Assembly: GCA_949317995.1 (NCBI GenBank)
Contig: OX439042.1
Span: 15,727,174-15,791,173 of the forward strand
From: Acholoe squamosa
Taxonomy: Eukaryota > Annelida > Polychaeta > Phyllodocida > Polynoidae
Reading direction: 5' to 3'
Length of the DNA stretch: 64,000 nt
A model generated the notes under the pieces. That model saw only the letters and a list, made by a program, of their open reading frames with translations, was not told the DNA's origin and made no database searches. Positions 47,501-64,000 of this stretch are shown here, piece after piece. How positions within the stretch are numbered: the first letter of the stretch is position 1; every line of letters begins with the position of its first letter. Position numbers and translations under genes: made by a program.

Positions 47501-50500
47501 TGGGTATAAATCATGTAGGTATCATAATAACATGGGTAGCATGTATGTATTATGATAACATGAGTATCATGTAGGTATCATAACATGGGCAACATGAAAG
47601 TATCATTGTAACATGCGTATTACATAGGTATCAATATAACATGGGTATCATGAGGGTATCATTGTAACTTGGGTATCATGTAGGTATCATGATAACATGG
47701 GTATCATGTAGGTATCATGATAACATGGGTATCATGTAGGTATCATGATAACATGGATATCATGTAGGTATCATTATAACATGAGTATCATTTAGGTATC
47801 ATTATAACATGGGTATCATGTAGGTATCATTATAACATGGGTATCATGTACTATAATTATAACATGAGTATCATGTAGGTATCATGATAACATGGGTAGC
47901 ATGTATGTACTATGATAACATGAGTATCATGTAGGTATCATGATAACATAAGTATAAATCATGTAGGTATCATGATAACATGAGTATCATGTAGGTATCA
48001 TGACCACATGGGTATCATGTAGGTATCATAACTTGGGCAACATGAAGGTATCATTGTAACATGCGTATTACATAGGTATCAATATAACATGGGTATCATG
48101 AGGGTATCATTGTAACTTGGGTATCATGTAGGTATCATGATAACATGGGTATCATGTAGGTATCATGATAACATGGGTATCATGTAGGTATCATGATAAC
48201 ATGGGTATCATGTAGGTATCATGATAATATGAGTATCATGTAGGTATCATTATAACATGGGTATCATGAGGGTATCATTATAACATGAGTATCATGTAGG
48301 TATCATGATAATATGAGTATCATGTAGGTATCATGATAACATGGGTATCATGTAGGTATCATGATAACATGGGTATCATGTAGGTATCATGATAACATGG
48401 GTATCATGTAGGTATCATGATAACATGGGTATCATGTAGGTGTCATGATAACATGAGTATCATGTAGGTATCATGATAACATGGGTATCATGTAGGTATC
48501 ATGATAACATGAGTATCATGTAGGTATCATTATAACATGGGTATCATGTAGGTATCATGATAACATGGGTATAAATCATGTAGGTATCATAATAACATGG
48601 GTAGCATGTATGTATTATGATAACATGAGTATCATGTAGGTATCATAACATGGGCAACATGAAAGTATCATTGTAACATGCGTATTACATAGGTATCAAT
48701 ATAACATGGGTATCATGAGGGTATCATTGTAACTTGGGTATCATGTAGGTATCATGATAACATGGGTATCGTGTAGGTATCATGATAACATGGGTATCAT
48801 GTAGGTATCATGATAACATGGGTATCATATAGGTATCATGATAACATGGGTATCATGTAGGTATCATTATAACATGGGTATCATGTAGGTATCATTATAA
48901 CATGAGTATCTTGTAGTTATCATGATAACATGGGTATCATGTAGGTATCATTATAACATGAGTATCTTGTAGTTATCATGATAACATGGGTAGAATGTGA
49001 GTACCATTAACATTTGTGTCATGTTAGCAAATCAGTGAGATTTTCCTCAAAGGGACAAAGGAGTAGATCATCGCATCACTGATATTGGTTGCGGAATCTT
49101 CAGTTTATTATCAATTATACTTCCAAAAAGGGGTCAAAGGCTGCAGGAACACTTTCTCCCAAATGTTGCCCATCCCTTCTGAGTGATACACGTCAACACT
49201 CGATCTATATAGGGTCCCCTGCTACCGAGAAAATAGTTTAAGAGCAATAGCTGAATCAGGTGACACACATGTATACGTATGCATCTATATATTAGAATGG
49301 CAAATGCATTAGGTGCTATTACATATTTAAACTTTTTTTCTTGTACTTGTAATACAGAGGATCTGCTATAGCCCAGGACATCACGTTCTTCTTTATTTTG
49401 GTGGTGACGTGTATCTACACTCACTTCTCCCAGGTGCACAAAGAGAGCTGGGGAGGTAGGTGGCTCTGCGTTTAAATAAAGGCACTTGTTATAAGTGAAA
49501 CTCACAATATCCACGGAGCTTAAGTAGATGTTCCACCAGCATCTGATGTAGCAATTGGGAACAACAGTTACTAAAAGATCAGTCACCGGATGCTATCCGA
49601 TGAAATTTAAGAATTTTTATTTCATCAGATATGTTCAGTAGATATGTTTTTCTTTCAGAGTTAAGCAGACCCACCTGTATGTGTGATGTACAGCCTACCT
49701 CCCGGGCCTCCCTAGCCCACTTAAAAGGGTCTATATCTCCTCTTTCTATCCCCTCGGATGTATGTGGTGCACATATGCGCGGGCACCGATACATTCCTCT
49801 GTGAAATTGTGTAATGTATTCTCGCCATGAATATGACCTTAGCTGTCGAAATGGCATTAAACATCTATTACTCACTCACAGCCTACCTCCCTGCCTACAT
49901 CCATCCTTAGGTCTTGGGAACACCTATGTTATATTTCCCCCATCATTTTTATTCTATGACATGTATCTGCTTGTGCCTAGGGTGGGACTGGAGAGGACTA
50001 CATGACTGGGGTCCCCTGGCCAAGCTGGCCGTCTATGGAATGCTCATGGTGGGTTTTGAGTGGTGGGCCTTTGAGATATCAATCATAATCTCAGGTGAGT
50101 TGGGATCTTTTAATCTACAATAATCATAAGATTATGATAATATATGAATTAAACAAATGAGGAGAGACACATTCCCAGTAGACCTACCTAGCAAAAGCTT
50201 CTTTGAAGGGTAATTCTGGGGAAGCCTTTTGTGCCCTACAGATGGCACAGCTATGTTCACTTTCATCATGATTTACCAGTATTCTATAGCCTTTTGAATT
50301 AGTTCCATTTTGCCAGGTTCGGATGGTTGTGTGAATGGAACAAAAATCTATTTTCAGATCCCTTTCACTTGAACTTGGTTAAACGAATATCATAATATGG
50401 CATTGATTATAACATTGAACTGATCAAGCTGTTATTTCCTGAGTACCTACTTGTTTGTCATGTTGTAGATATTCTAAATATGATCATATCCGTCTATATT

Positions 50501-53500
50501 TCTTGTAACATAAATTCCCCATAAACGGTTTGTGCCTGATATAAGCTTTGGAATCCTTCCTACAGGCTACATCGGGACGACAGAACTTGGAGCACAGTGT
50601 GTGGCCTTCAATCTTGATGCCATGTACTATGGGGTAGGTCTATGAGAATATTTTTTTCATTGGTCATTTACACCCTTATACAAAATTCACCTAAGCTTTT
50701 CTCAAATATTTAACAAATTTTGATTGCTACATTGGAAACATACACCAATTGCCCACAACATTAATGGGAAATAGTGCCCAAAGGTAGCTCTACTTGTTTC
50801 TTCAAGACAGTGTAATATTATATTCGTTTTCAGAACTAGGTCGACCTTTATAGCCTACTCCCATGTTATTGTAAACGTTATAAATAGTCTGTTCCTTATT
50901 ATCATTATTATTTTCTTTTACATTTGAACAGTTTGTATATGGTATCGGCATAGCCACATGTATCAGGACGGGGCAGTTCGTGGGTGCTGGCATGCCCCTC
51001 AATGCTAAAACCACCTCCAGGGTCGGCATGACCATCACAGGTAAGGTGATCTGTAACAGATACAGATAGGGGGTAGGGATGATAGAGCCTTTTTTTTTGA
51101 AAATATACCTGAGGATATCATGGCCTAAAATAGTTTTCCCGTTTTGATCTCATCGAGATAAAAAAGCGACACAACTATCTAAGCTCATAGATAATCGTAT
51201 ATCTAGATCTGTTCAGTTCCGGAGTTTGGTCACATCTTTGTCCACTCAATGTCGCCCCCTGGTAGGACATGTCTGCACTAACTCTGCCTCTGCAGCCGCA
51301 AATCTTCTTCATGAACTCATTAATGAGTGAGTAAATTGATGAAAACCGCAGATGTGTCAGTTTGAAGTTCTAGTCTTACAGTGAACCTTTTTTGCTGCAT
51401 GGTTCTAAGTACTAGGCCTCTGAATGCCATTTACAGGTGTCATGGGCCTGACATCTGGGACTATATTTGCTGTGTTTCGGTATCAGTTGCCGAGAATCTT
51501 CACAGATGAGCAGTAAGTCAACCAATGTTTTCAATTATTTTTTCTCTCGAAAAAAATTTGGTTCATCTAGTAAACTGTATTGCTACCACATACTACCAAG
51601 TTCCCGCCAGTCGATGGTGAATTAAGAACGTTATTTTCAAACTATTTCCACTGTGATAAGAAGAGAGAATTTTCTTTATTTCAGAGACGTCATTAACATG
51701 GTTGCCAACATACTGCCAGTGTTAGGGTTATATGCAATGGCTAGTGGCTTAAACGTGAGTAGACCCGGATATTGACATTTTTAAAGCTATAAAAACAATA
51801 GATATACAGATATTCCCCAACATTTCATTTTATTAGCGCGGCGACTAGTGAGTACTACTCGTGAGATGAGTAGACTAGTGTATGGTTCACAGTCGCCACG
51901 GTGTAAGGGATAGGGAGGCCTTGCAATCTATTTTTGTTTGTGGCTCCTCTGCTATGGACTATTCCTGCTCACTATTCTAATGTAATAACAACAGTGTGTG
52001 TACTTTACTTATCAGTGAAGGAATTTTCAGAATATATCTCATACTTTTGATTTTATTCGCAAATAAGACATTTCATCATTTGGAGCCCTATGGCAGATTA
52101 GCATTAGAGCATTTTAAGATTCAGAAATGCATCCCTGTAGCCTTTGTTTTAGAATTGTTCGTTTTGAAACTACTATATATATGTAGTACAAGTTTTATCT
52201 CAGTGGGTTATGGTACAATTGGATCATATTTTCTGTATTTGAACAAAGTATTCACTGTCAAAGATCTCTATGGAGAAATCAGTGCTAAAGTGTGTTGCCA
52301 TATGTGCATTTTTGTAAATCAGAGGAGGTTGAAATGTAAGGCCACCTTGTGGAACTGCTACATTCTTTTCTGTGTAAAATTTTTAGTTTACATTGAAATA
52401 ATGCTATCTCAGAATATGTATCTACTATTGGTGATGAAAGATTAATTTGATTACTCCTTTCATTATATAAACGATTTTGTGGAACACTGAAAACATGTAT
52501 GTACACCAAGGTACTTACACTGTGCTCCCCCCCCCCTACAGAGAGGTGGAGTGATCTGGCCGGTTTGCTGACCACTGGCCCATGACAGGTACAGACTATT
52601 ACAAGTGATTGGCAGTTGGGTGTGTGTGGGGGGGGGGGAGGCAGAGCAGGCTCCTGGCAATCTGAGACAGTGTACACTCATAATGACACACCTGTTGACT
52701 ATGGCATTGAACATTGAATAAGACAGGTCCCTGTGGCAGCTGAGTGAGGTGCATGCAGAATGGACAGTCTACAGACTATTAGTACTTAGCTGCAGTGGGT
52801 AGTTCAGGTTGAATTGGTGCTATATATACTACCAAAAGCCCAGATGATAGTATGCCCTATCTGTCTCACCAACTGAAACTAGACACAAGATTACAAGTCG
52901 CCGCGCCATGTCTCACAGGACTATTCTCTACTATTGTATTAAAATCTACAACACTATGGTTTTATTTGTTTTCCTTTCCCCTTTTTTCCTTCCCCCCTAT
53001 AGAATAATTGTTTTACCACTTTGGGTACGTTGCAATAATTATGTCCTTTTTTCACTACTTGCTCATGGGTCAAGATATTTAAATGCTTTAGGCACATGGA
53101 GTAATTTTAGATGTCTATCTAAAAGACCCGAAATGTCGACCTTTTCAAACTCAATTTATGCCTCACTGAGGCATAATCTCAATTTATGTCTCAGTGTGAT
53201 ATCTACTTGCGAGCCTATATAAACCCAAAGAGGGTTTAGGGAATATTTCTTACTTCTTTTTACACATGTCTATTTTGTATATAACAGGTGATAGGTCGCG
53301 GTGTGTTTAGGGGTATTGGGTGGCAGAGAGCTGGCTCCATCCTCAGCTTCATTGCCTTCTATGTGTTTGCATGGCCTATAGCCATCCCTCTCACCTTCTT
53401 CACCAACCTCAGCATCACAGGTAAGTACACATCCTCAATATGAATATAAAGCCAAATTCAAATCTGGAACCAAAATCCTTATATCTCCAAGTCGTTAAAT

Positions 53501-55785
53501 CTTTTGAGCACGTCTAATCGGCTGTGGATTCAGAATCTTGAAGGGGAAGGGGTGACTGCTATATGATATTTTCCTCCACAAAGACTTTTGGATAGGATTT
53601 CTATAGTACAAAAAAAAACCACCAAAAATGAAGAAAAACTTTTACGATTCTAAATCGACCACTGAGACTGTCAAACAATCACTGCCATCTCCTCTGTCAC
53701 ACAATGTTGTTGTATCAGGTACTTTTTTCGATAGCTGCTACGATTTTTGTACAATCATTCATAAAATGTATTTCAATATCAACAAAACACATTAAGAACA
53801 CAGAACGCCCCCACCCCCAAACCAATGGAGCTACTTTATTAATACAATTCACTCTCTGTCTGTATAATACAGGACTGTGGTTAGGCTTCATGATTGCCCT
53901 GTTCATAAGCGGCTTGTTCTATGTTGTGGTCGTACTTTTCAAACTGGACTGGGACAGCATCACTGGGCAGGTAAGTTCACAAGACATCAGAAAAAAATCT
54001 ATCCGCAATCTGAATTTACTTTTAAATGTTTGATATTTTGAATGCAGCTTTCCCCTATTTCATTGATATCTCAAGGAAACGTGTTTATGGCGAAGTATCA
54101 TACATAATAGGTTGGTATTTGATTTGTTATATATGAAGCAAGTCTGGGCCTTGCAAATTCAAGAAGTTTCTCAGCACATTTTTAGTGAAAAATCATGTTT
54201 TAGTCAAATCAGGAAAGGGGACGTGAGGAGGTATGTATAAACGATCTTGTCCCATCCTCTTTCTGGACACATTTTCTGTCTGTCTGTGATCTATGTGTGC
54301 AAAGTTGAAAAAGGTTGCTTCAGTTTTCTTGATCACAGTTCACTGGTCCTTGAACACGTCTGTCTTATTGTCTGGCATTTTCACTTTCATTTCTTTCATA
54401 GAAGTACCCTATATATCTATGTATAAGGGTTTTTTCCTGAACCGTTCTTGGCTGTCTATATTTTGAGATCAGACCTGGTTCGGGGCTAAGTGGCTGGTCT
54501 AGGTTTAGATGCCTAAATCTTTCCAACTTTATAAAGTAGACCTTTGCTCTTCCTTTCTTAATGTGAGAGGGCAAGCAGAAAAGGACATCTGTGAGGAGGT
54601 ATATGGGTAATCCTATCTGCTTCTCTGCTCACTTCAATTCACATGTAGAGTGTTATAAATGAGCATCTATCTATCTATTATCTGATTGTCTCTGCATACA
54701 AGTAAACCTTATTTTTAGTTATCTTTTTATTTTAAGGGAGGGGGTACATATATAATATCACCCCAGCATGTCAGTATGATCCTGAATGCATGTATACAGA
54801 AGCAGTTGCACAAGACAGCATGAAGCCTCAGCACCCTACTTGGAGGAAAACTTGTGTTCTTTTTAATGTAAAAAAAAACCTTTTTAACGCAAAATACGTT
54901 CTTCTGTCAAATGGGACAGCACTAGGGACTAACTCAACAATACTAGTAATGCATACATTATAGAAAAAAAAATGGTGATATAAATTGAGTTATTCATAGT
55001 TCCTTCTATTATTGCACAGGCCGTATCACGTGCACGCTATAATAGAACCATCTCCTGTTCACAAGCCTCTGTGGACGAGGACGTCTACAAGTCTACTGAG
55101 TCGACATGTACGTATTTAATCAATCATCTTAGATTCTACACGTCAGATGAAGACATTTCCATATTAAACCTCAGATTCACGTGTAGTGCCTAAAATTAAT
55201 GTTTTCATTATTGTGTCTTTTCGCTGCAACCATTTATAAGTCGTACATTATTGTTGCCATTATTGTTGTCATTATTTTCATGAGCTACAAAATAGCAAAC
55301 TTGTAGTACATTTGTGAAATAGTATCTATGCAGTTAACGTTTCGACCATATTGCTGAAGCTTCATCCCGAGTTTGCTCATTTATACAATCACTAGTGTAT
55401 ACAATTCCCTTGAAAATAATTAATGTAATCCATGAGGACCAATCAGAAAGGTTACTTAAATATCCTTGTTCTGCTTCCCATTCCAGCCCTCCTCATGTCC
55501 CAGGGTTCGACCCACACACCATCCGCCGAATCTAAGCTGGTGGAAAAGATCGCCGCAGAGACCGAGCGCTCCTCCAAACCCATGAAGATAACAGCTGGTC
55601 TTATCGTCAAACGTAGCATCACCGTTATTATCTTCCTGGCTATCTTTGCTGCTGGTATCATTGTGAGAGTGTTTGTAGACCATAGTTGGATTGGTGGTGC
55701 CAGCAGCAAGTATAATACCACCCAGAGTATAGGGATGACGACTATCTCAACATATACTTTCTCTGCCCAGATTACAGGCCTATGA
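41589..55785 (+). CDS. SLC47/MATE-type multidrug and toxin extrusion transporter, 17 coding exons, 586 aa
   Basis: Coding exons: 41589-41690, 43700-43801, 44529-44597, 45262-45310, 45610-45709, 45993-46035, 46559-46701, 49358-49455, 49981-50094, 50566-50633, 50932-51040, 51437-51512, 51685-51754, 53288-53420, 53873-53970, 55020-55107, 55487-55785; 1761 nt, in phase. An H+-antiporter that expels organic cations. Recognisable are GGHLGKLELDAIAL, the QDPEVSK loop, GSAIAQ, and FEWWAFE plus TELGAQ, which carry the conserved Glu residues of animal MATEs. A last hydrophobic segment (ITVIIFLAIFAAGIIV) matches the extra C-terminal helix of vertebrate MATE1. An acceptor just before the ATG implies an upstream non-coding exon. 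Exon 5 was started at 45610 because of its pyrimidine tract and better family alignment. Introns 1 and 7 hold donor-site minisatellites. Confidence 0.95.
41683..41974 (+). repeat. 25-bp minisatellite spanning the MATE exon 1 splice donor
   Basis: About 12 units. The unit is gggccatt|GTAAGTATTGCTATAAT, whose first 8 bases are the exon end and whose next bases are the intron donor. The first unit includes the real exon boundary at 41690/41691. Confidence 0.95.
42386..42455. repeat. 35-bp perfect tandem duplication in MATE intron 1
   Basis: Two identical units of 35 bp beginning gatgcattatctgttatatg. Confidence 0.9.
43935..44221. repeat. MITE in MATE intron 2, ~50-bp inverted ends
   Basis: Left end (gccggggtctcaaatgagtg, then tggtgcctttatctcacaaa) is the reverse complement, with few changes, of the right end at about 44173-44221 (ttttgtgagataaaggcacc ... 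aatcgccggg). About 287 bp. Confidence 0.85.
44747..44901. repeat. Small inverted-repeat element in MATE intron 3 with CRE-like sites
   Basis: Ends ggagttgcc / ggcaagcaactcc and inner pair tgacgtcacggcc / ggccgtgatgtca. Contains a full CRE palindrome. Non-coding. Confidence 0.55.
46691..48990 (+). repeat. 28-bp minisatellite (~80 units) spanning the MATE exon 7 splice donor
   Basis: Unit catgggtatcat|GTAGGTATCATGATAA (28 bp); the part before the bar is the end of exon 7 (donor at 46702). A 1065-bp block is itself duplicated: the marker ggcaac occurs at 46971, 47588, 48036 and 48653, spaced 617/448/617. This indicates recent unequal exchange inside the array. Confidence 0.95.
49704..49877 (+). 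mobile_element. Short retroposon with CTCA tail, copy 2 (MATE intron 8)
   Basis: 174 bp, longest copy of the family at 33110-33226, flanked by a perfect 14-bp target duplication acagcctacctccc (49690-49703 and 49878-49891). Confidence 0.9.
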
Positions 55786-56073
55786 AAAAGTATAGATTCT
55801 GACAATATTTTTTTCATTGGTTTATGAAAGATGGTGAATTTTCTCATTAGAAAAAAAAAACGTTAGGTCCAACTTGACTTTACTGAATACATGATGGCAT
55901 GTTAATGTAACTATATGTATCAATCGTTTTTCTACATTATGGGACTGATCCAGATGATAGCTGTGCATGTGAGGGTTCCTGTAAGCCCTAATGATCTATC
56001 ATCTTCAGACTGCTGTGCAGAGTAAATCTTGTCCGCCACTGCATGCACATACCACGACATCCACAATTGTAAC

Positions 56074-56079
56074 AATAAA
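56074..56079 (+). other. Candidate poly(A) signal of the MATE gene
   Basis: AATAAA 289 bases after the stop codon. The intervening DNA is presumed 3' UTR. Confidence 0.45.
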
Positions 56080-56738
56080 CAGGTACCAATGATAAGTCTT
56101 AGAGCCCATTCAGTCTACGTTGCCTTAATTATTTGCAAACTACGTTTACCGATATGCTGTTCAGCCTAGAGGACTGCCAATGTTGCTCTGTTCTTCATAA
56201 GAAATATGATTTTCCCTATTGTCTTCAATGGTTCAACATTAGATTTAGTCTATTTCTATTTTTGATCATAATTATTGTATCTCTAGATAGGATACTGCAT
56301 GGTAAATTATTCAATTTGATGTATCCCAGCCTTGTGTTCTGAATTTGATAGGCCTAATGGTGATAATGCATGGATCGTTGTAAATAGTAGGCCCTGATCT
56401 GTATAGATATATCTGTATTACTGATACAACGCTAAAGGTGTATCATTTACTCAATCAACAAAACTATCAGCATCGACAGTGTTATCGATTTAGATGTGTT
56501 CAAGCATGACATGTTGAAACGAAATCATTAATGACCCAAATTAGCCCTTTAGATTGGGAAGGTTTTGACTGCACTTTGTCCTTTGGTCACCTTGGTGCAA
56601 AATGCAGCCCTGGTGAGTAATGCACTCGTGCTGCATTTATGCATCATACAGGCTCTATGCACCTTGATGAAGAGTTTATGAAAGGTCAACAATATGCACC
56701 AATGTACTAGTACACACAATATATTGGCAAGAAGAGGG
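56080..56738. other. Intergenic DNA between convergent genes, nothing recognised
   Basis: No supported exon. Confidence 0.4.
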
Positions 56739-56915
56739 CTTCCTTAGTCTACTTAAAAGGGTCTAAATCTCGTCTTTTCTGCCCCCTTTGTGTGTGTGGT
56801 GCACATGGGCACGGGAACACTACACTCATCTGTGAAATTGTGTAATGTTCTGTCAATAAATCTGACCTTAGCTGTCGAAATGGCGTTAAATATCTGTTAC
56901 TGAGTAACTTACTCA
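56739..56915 (+). mobile_element. Short retroposon, copy 3
   Basis: Same family as 49704-49877 (shared acttaaaagggtct, tgtgaaattgtgtaatg, agctgtcgaaatggc), with a degraded tail. No target duplication found. Confidence 0.75.
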
Positions 56916-58543
56916 TTAAGTCTTTGACGAGTAGTGTTACAAGAACTAAATTGGTTAGATATCTATCCATTTGAACGATACTTATACTTCGTTGTATGTC
57001 GAGTGTTAAGTGTCCATACCTCACTTGTTGTACTTATGACAGCATATATGTAGTTAGAGAGCAATTAAAGAATCATGATTATTCAACTTCATTAATGTTG
57101 TTTAGGTAGATTTATTCATCAACAGAATAGTGTTGACAATATACGTCGTGAGATGGCATTTAACTAGATCCAGCTTGGTACCATTGGTCATAATCACTGG
57201 GAGGTAGAAATATCAGTTTGGTGCTGCCACCTTCCTACAGTTATGGAACTACTTCTCTTACTGTTTTGCCTACACTCAAATCCTTGGAACTAATGAAGAT
57301 GATGGAATACAATATAGCTAGAGTGTATAATTAAGAACACTGTGCGTGTGTTAGTTTTCGATGCAAAAATCAAAGATCCCCATATGTGTTGCCTTAGAGC
57401 AGGCAGGTCATCATCTTAAATGTTGGTAAAAAAAGTAGATTACAATCATTTCATAGCTTTGTTTGTTAATTAGCTGTTAGAGACCACATTAAACTGATAA
57501 CCCCATGGCAGCAAACCCATAATACATAGCTGATTCTTATTTGTTTATTATAAAATAATTAGATTCCTCTTATAATTTCCTCATAATAGTATGAAATATT
57601 GAATGCACATGATCATGATTAGTCGTAGTTAGATGGAGACGTGGCAGTTACCAAGCAAATATGAAATCTTATGGCAAGAGTGGTAATGGTTATGAATTAT
57701 CCATGATAACGTATACTAGTACTAAAATATTAAGGATAGGAATGTATTGATATATTACACTTTAATAATTCGAAAACCACGTATCAAAGATCAAACATAC
57801 CGGTAGATGTATTGTACCTTATACATAAATATACAAATGTATGTGGGGTTCCATTTTGTTTACAAGTATCAAAGTGTCTAACCTTATTCATTTCATTAAA
57901 TCCACCAATTATTTCCCTTGTTGAAAATTGTCTATCACATTTTTGTTGTGCTACCTCTACCAACAATTGAAGTGGTGGATATTTTGGAACATATCTTGGA
58001 GGATAAAGTGAATTCAACCCCCCATTGGTGGACACTTTGGAACTTGTAGACAACGGAACACAACAAGTGTCCCACATTATGTTACATAGGTTTATAACAC
58101 AATATCTATGCACCATTTTAATATCAATTCATGTTATAGCAATCAAACATATGCCCATTTCATTCCCCTCCCTTTAAATCTTGCTCAAGATCGTGCTTCA
58201 GATCTGTGTCAATGACTTAGCCTCCTACAGTTTTCATAACTCAGGTGCTAACTATACCAGTTGGCCATCTTTATGATAGCACTTTTCCGAAATAATGCCC
58301 AAAAGCGGCATACTATTTAATATCACTAATATAGTGATGATCTAAGGCACCGTCTACAAATCTGCAGCTCAATCCACGGCCGTAGGCCATTATGTACATA
58401 TATTCAAATATCCAGTTTGCATGTTTCATATCAATGGAACTCAGTCCTTCTAATGAACAAATATGTTCAATATGCAAGAGTTATAATACACGTCATCTAC
58501 ACACAAAAATAAAACCAACACTACCACATCCCTTTACACAACC
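56916..58543. other. Intergenic DNA between convergent genes, nothing recognised
   Basis: AT-rich, no supported exon. Part is likely the 3' UTR of the minus-strand gene; no clear AATAAA was seen on that strand close to the stop. Confidence 0.4.
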
Positions 58544-63900
<5,357 letters not shown>

Positions 63901-64000
63901 GACGTAGCCGATGAGGTGGATGGTGTGACGGCAATGCAAATCTAAAGGTACAGGAAACATTTATAAGTTATGGCGGACATGATATATTACCCTGAGCCTC

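Noticed and set aside
46691-48990. CRISPR-like regular array
   Set aside because: Units are head-to-tail 28-bp repeats with no unique spacers, within an intron of a eukaryotic gene; it is a minisatellite.

Overview
The window is animal (eukaryotic) genomic DNA. It holds three intron-containing genes with consensus GT/AG splice sites, several classes of retrotransposon, many short inverted-repeat elements and long (TA)n microsatellites. My best inference is a cephalochordate (amphioxus, Branchiostoma). Three separate tandem arrays start exactly on exon/intron junctions and repeat the 5' splice site in every unit. From memory, minisatellites of this kind were described in amphioxus genes (Adh introns, 'mirage' repeats). 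I could not run a search, so the organism is inferred, not proven.

Layout. 1-6.9 kb: the 3' part of a Ty3/gypsy LTR retrotransposon. It has an integrase, then an unusual extra gene coding for a C2H2-finger/coiled-coil protein and split by one in-frame TGA, then an AT-rich spacer and a probable 3' LTR. 6.9-8.9 kb: a frameshifted non-LTR (LINE) reverse transcriptase. 10.9-19.3 kb (+): a complete 11-exon SLC22 organic-ion transporter gene (620 aa). 20.1-25.0 kb: a complete tyrosine-recombinase retrotransposon of the Ngaro/PAT type with split direct repeats, inserted into a (TA)n tract. 25-41.5 kb: no convincing host gene, but a dense set of small inverted-repeat elements and SINE/LINE tails. 41.6-55.8 kb (+): a complete 17-coding-exon SLC47/MATE extrusion transporter gene (586 aa). 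58.5-63.9 kb (-): a complete 7-coding-exon Gfo/Idh/MocA-type oxidoreductase gene (359 aa), convergent with the MATE gene.

The three gene models were built by hand from splice sites and reading phase. In each the exon lengths sum to a multiple of three with no internal stop, which is good internal support. In vertebrates SLC22 organic-cation carriers (uptake) and SLC47 MATE carriers (H+-coupled efflux) act in series in organic-cation secretion, so finding them as same-strand neighbours about 22 kb apart is notable, although linkage alone does not show co-function.
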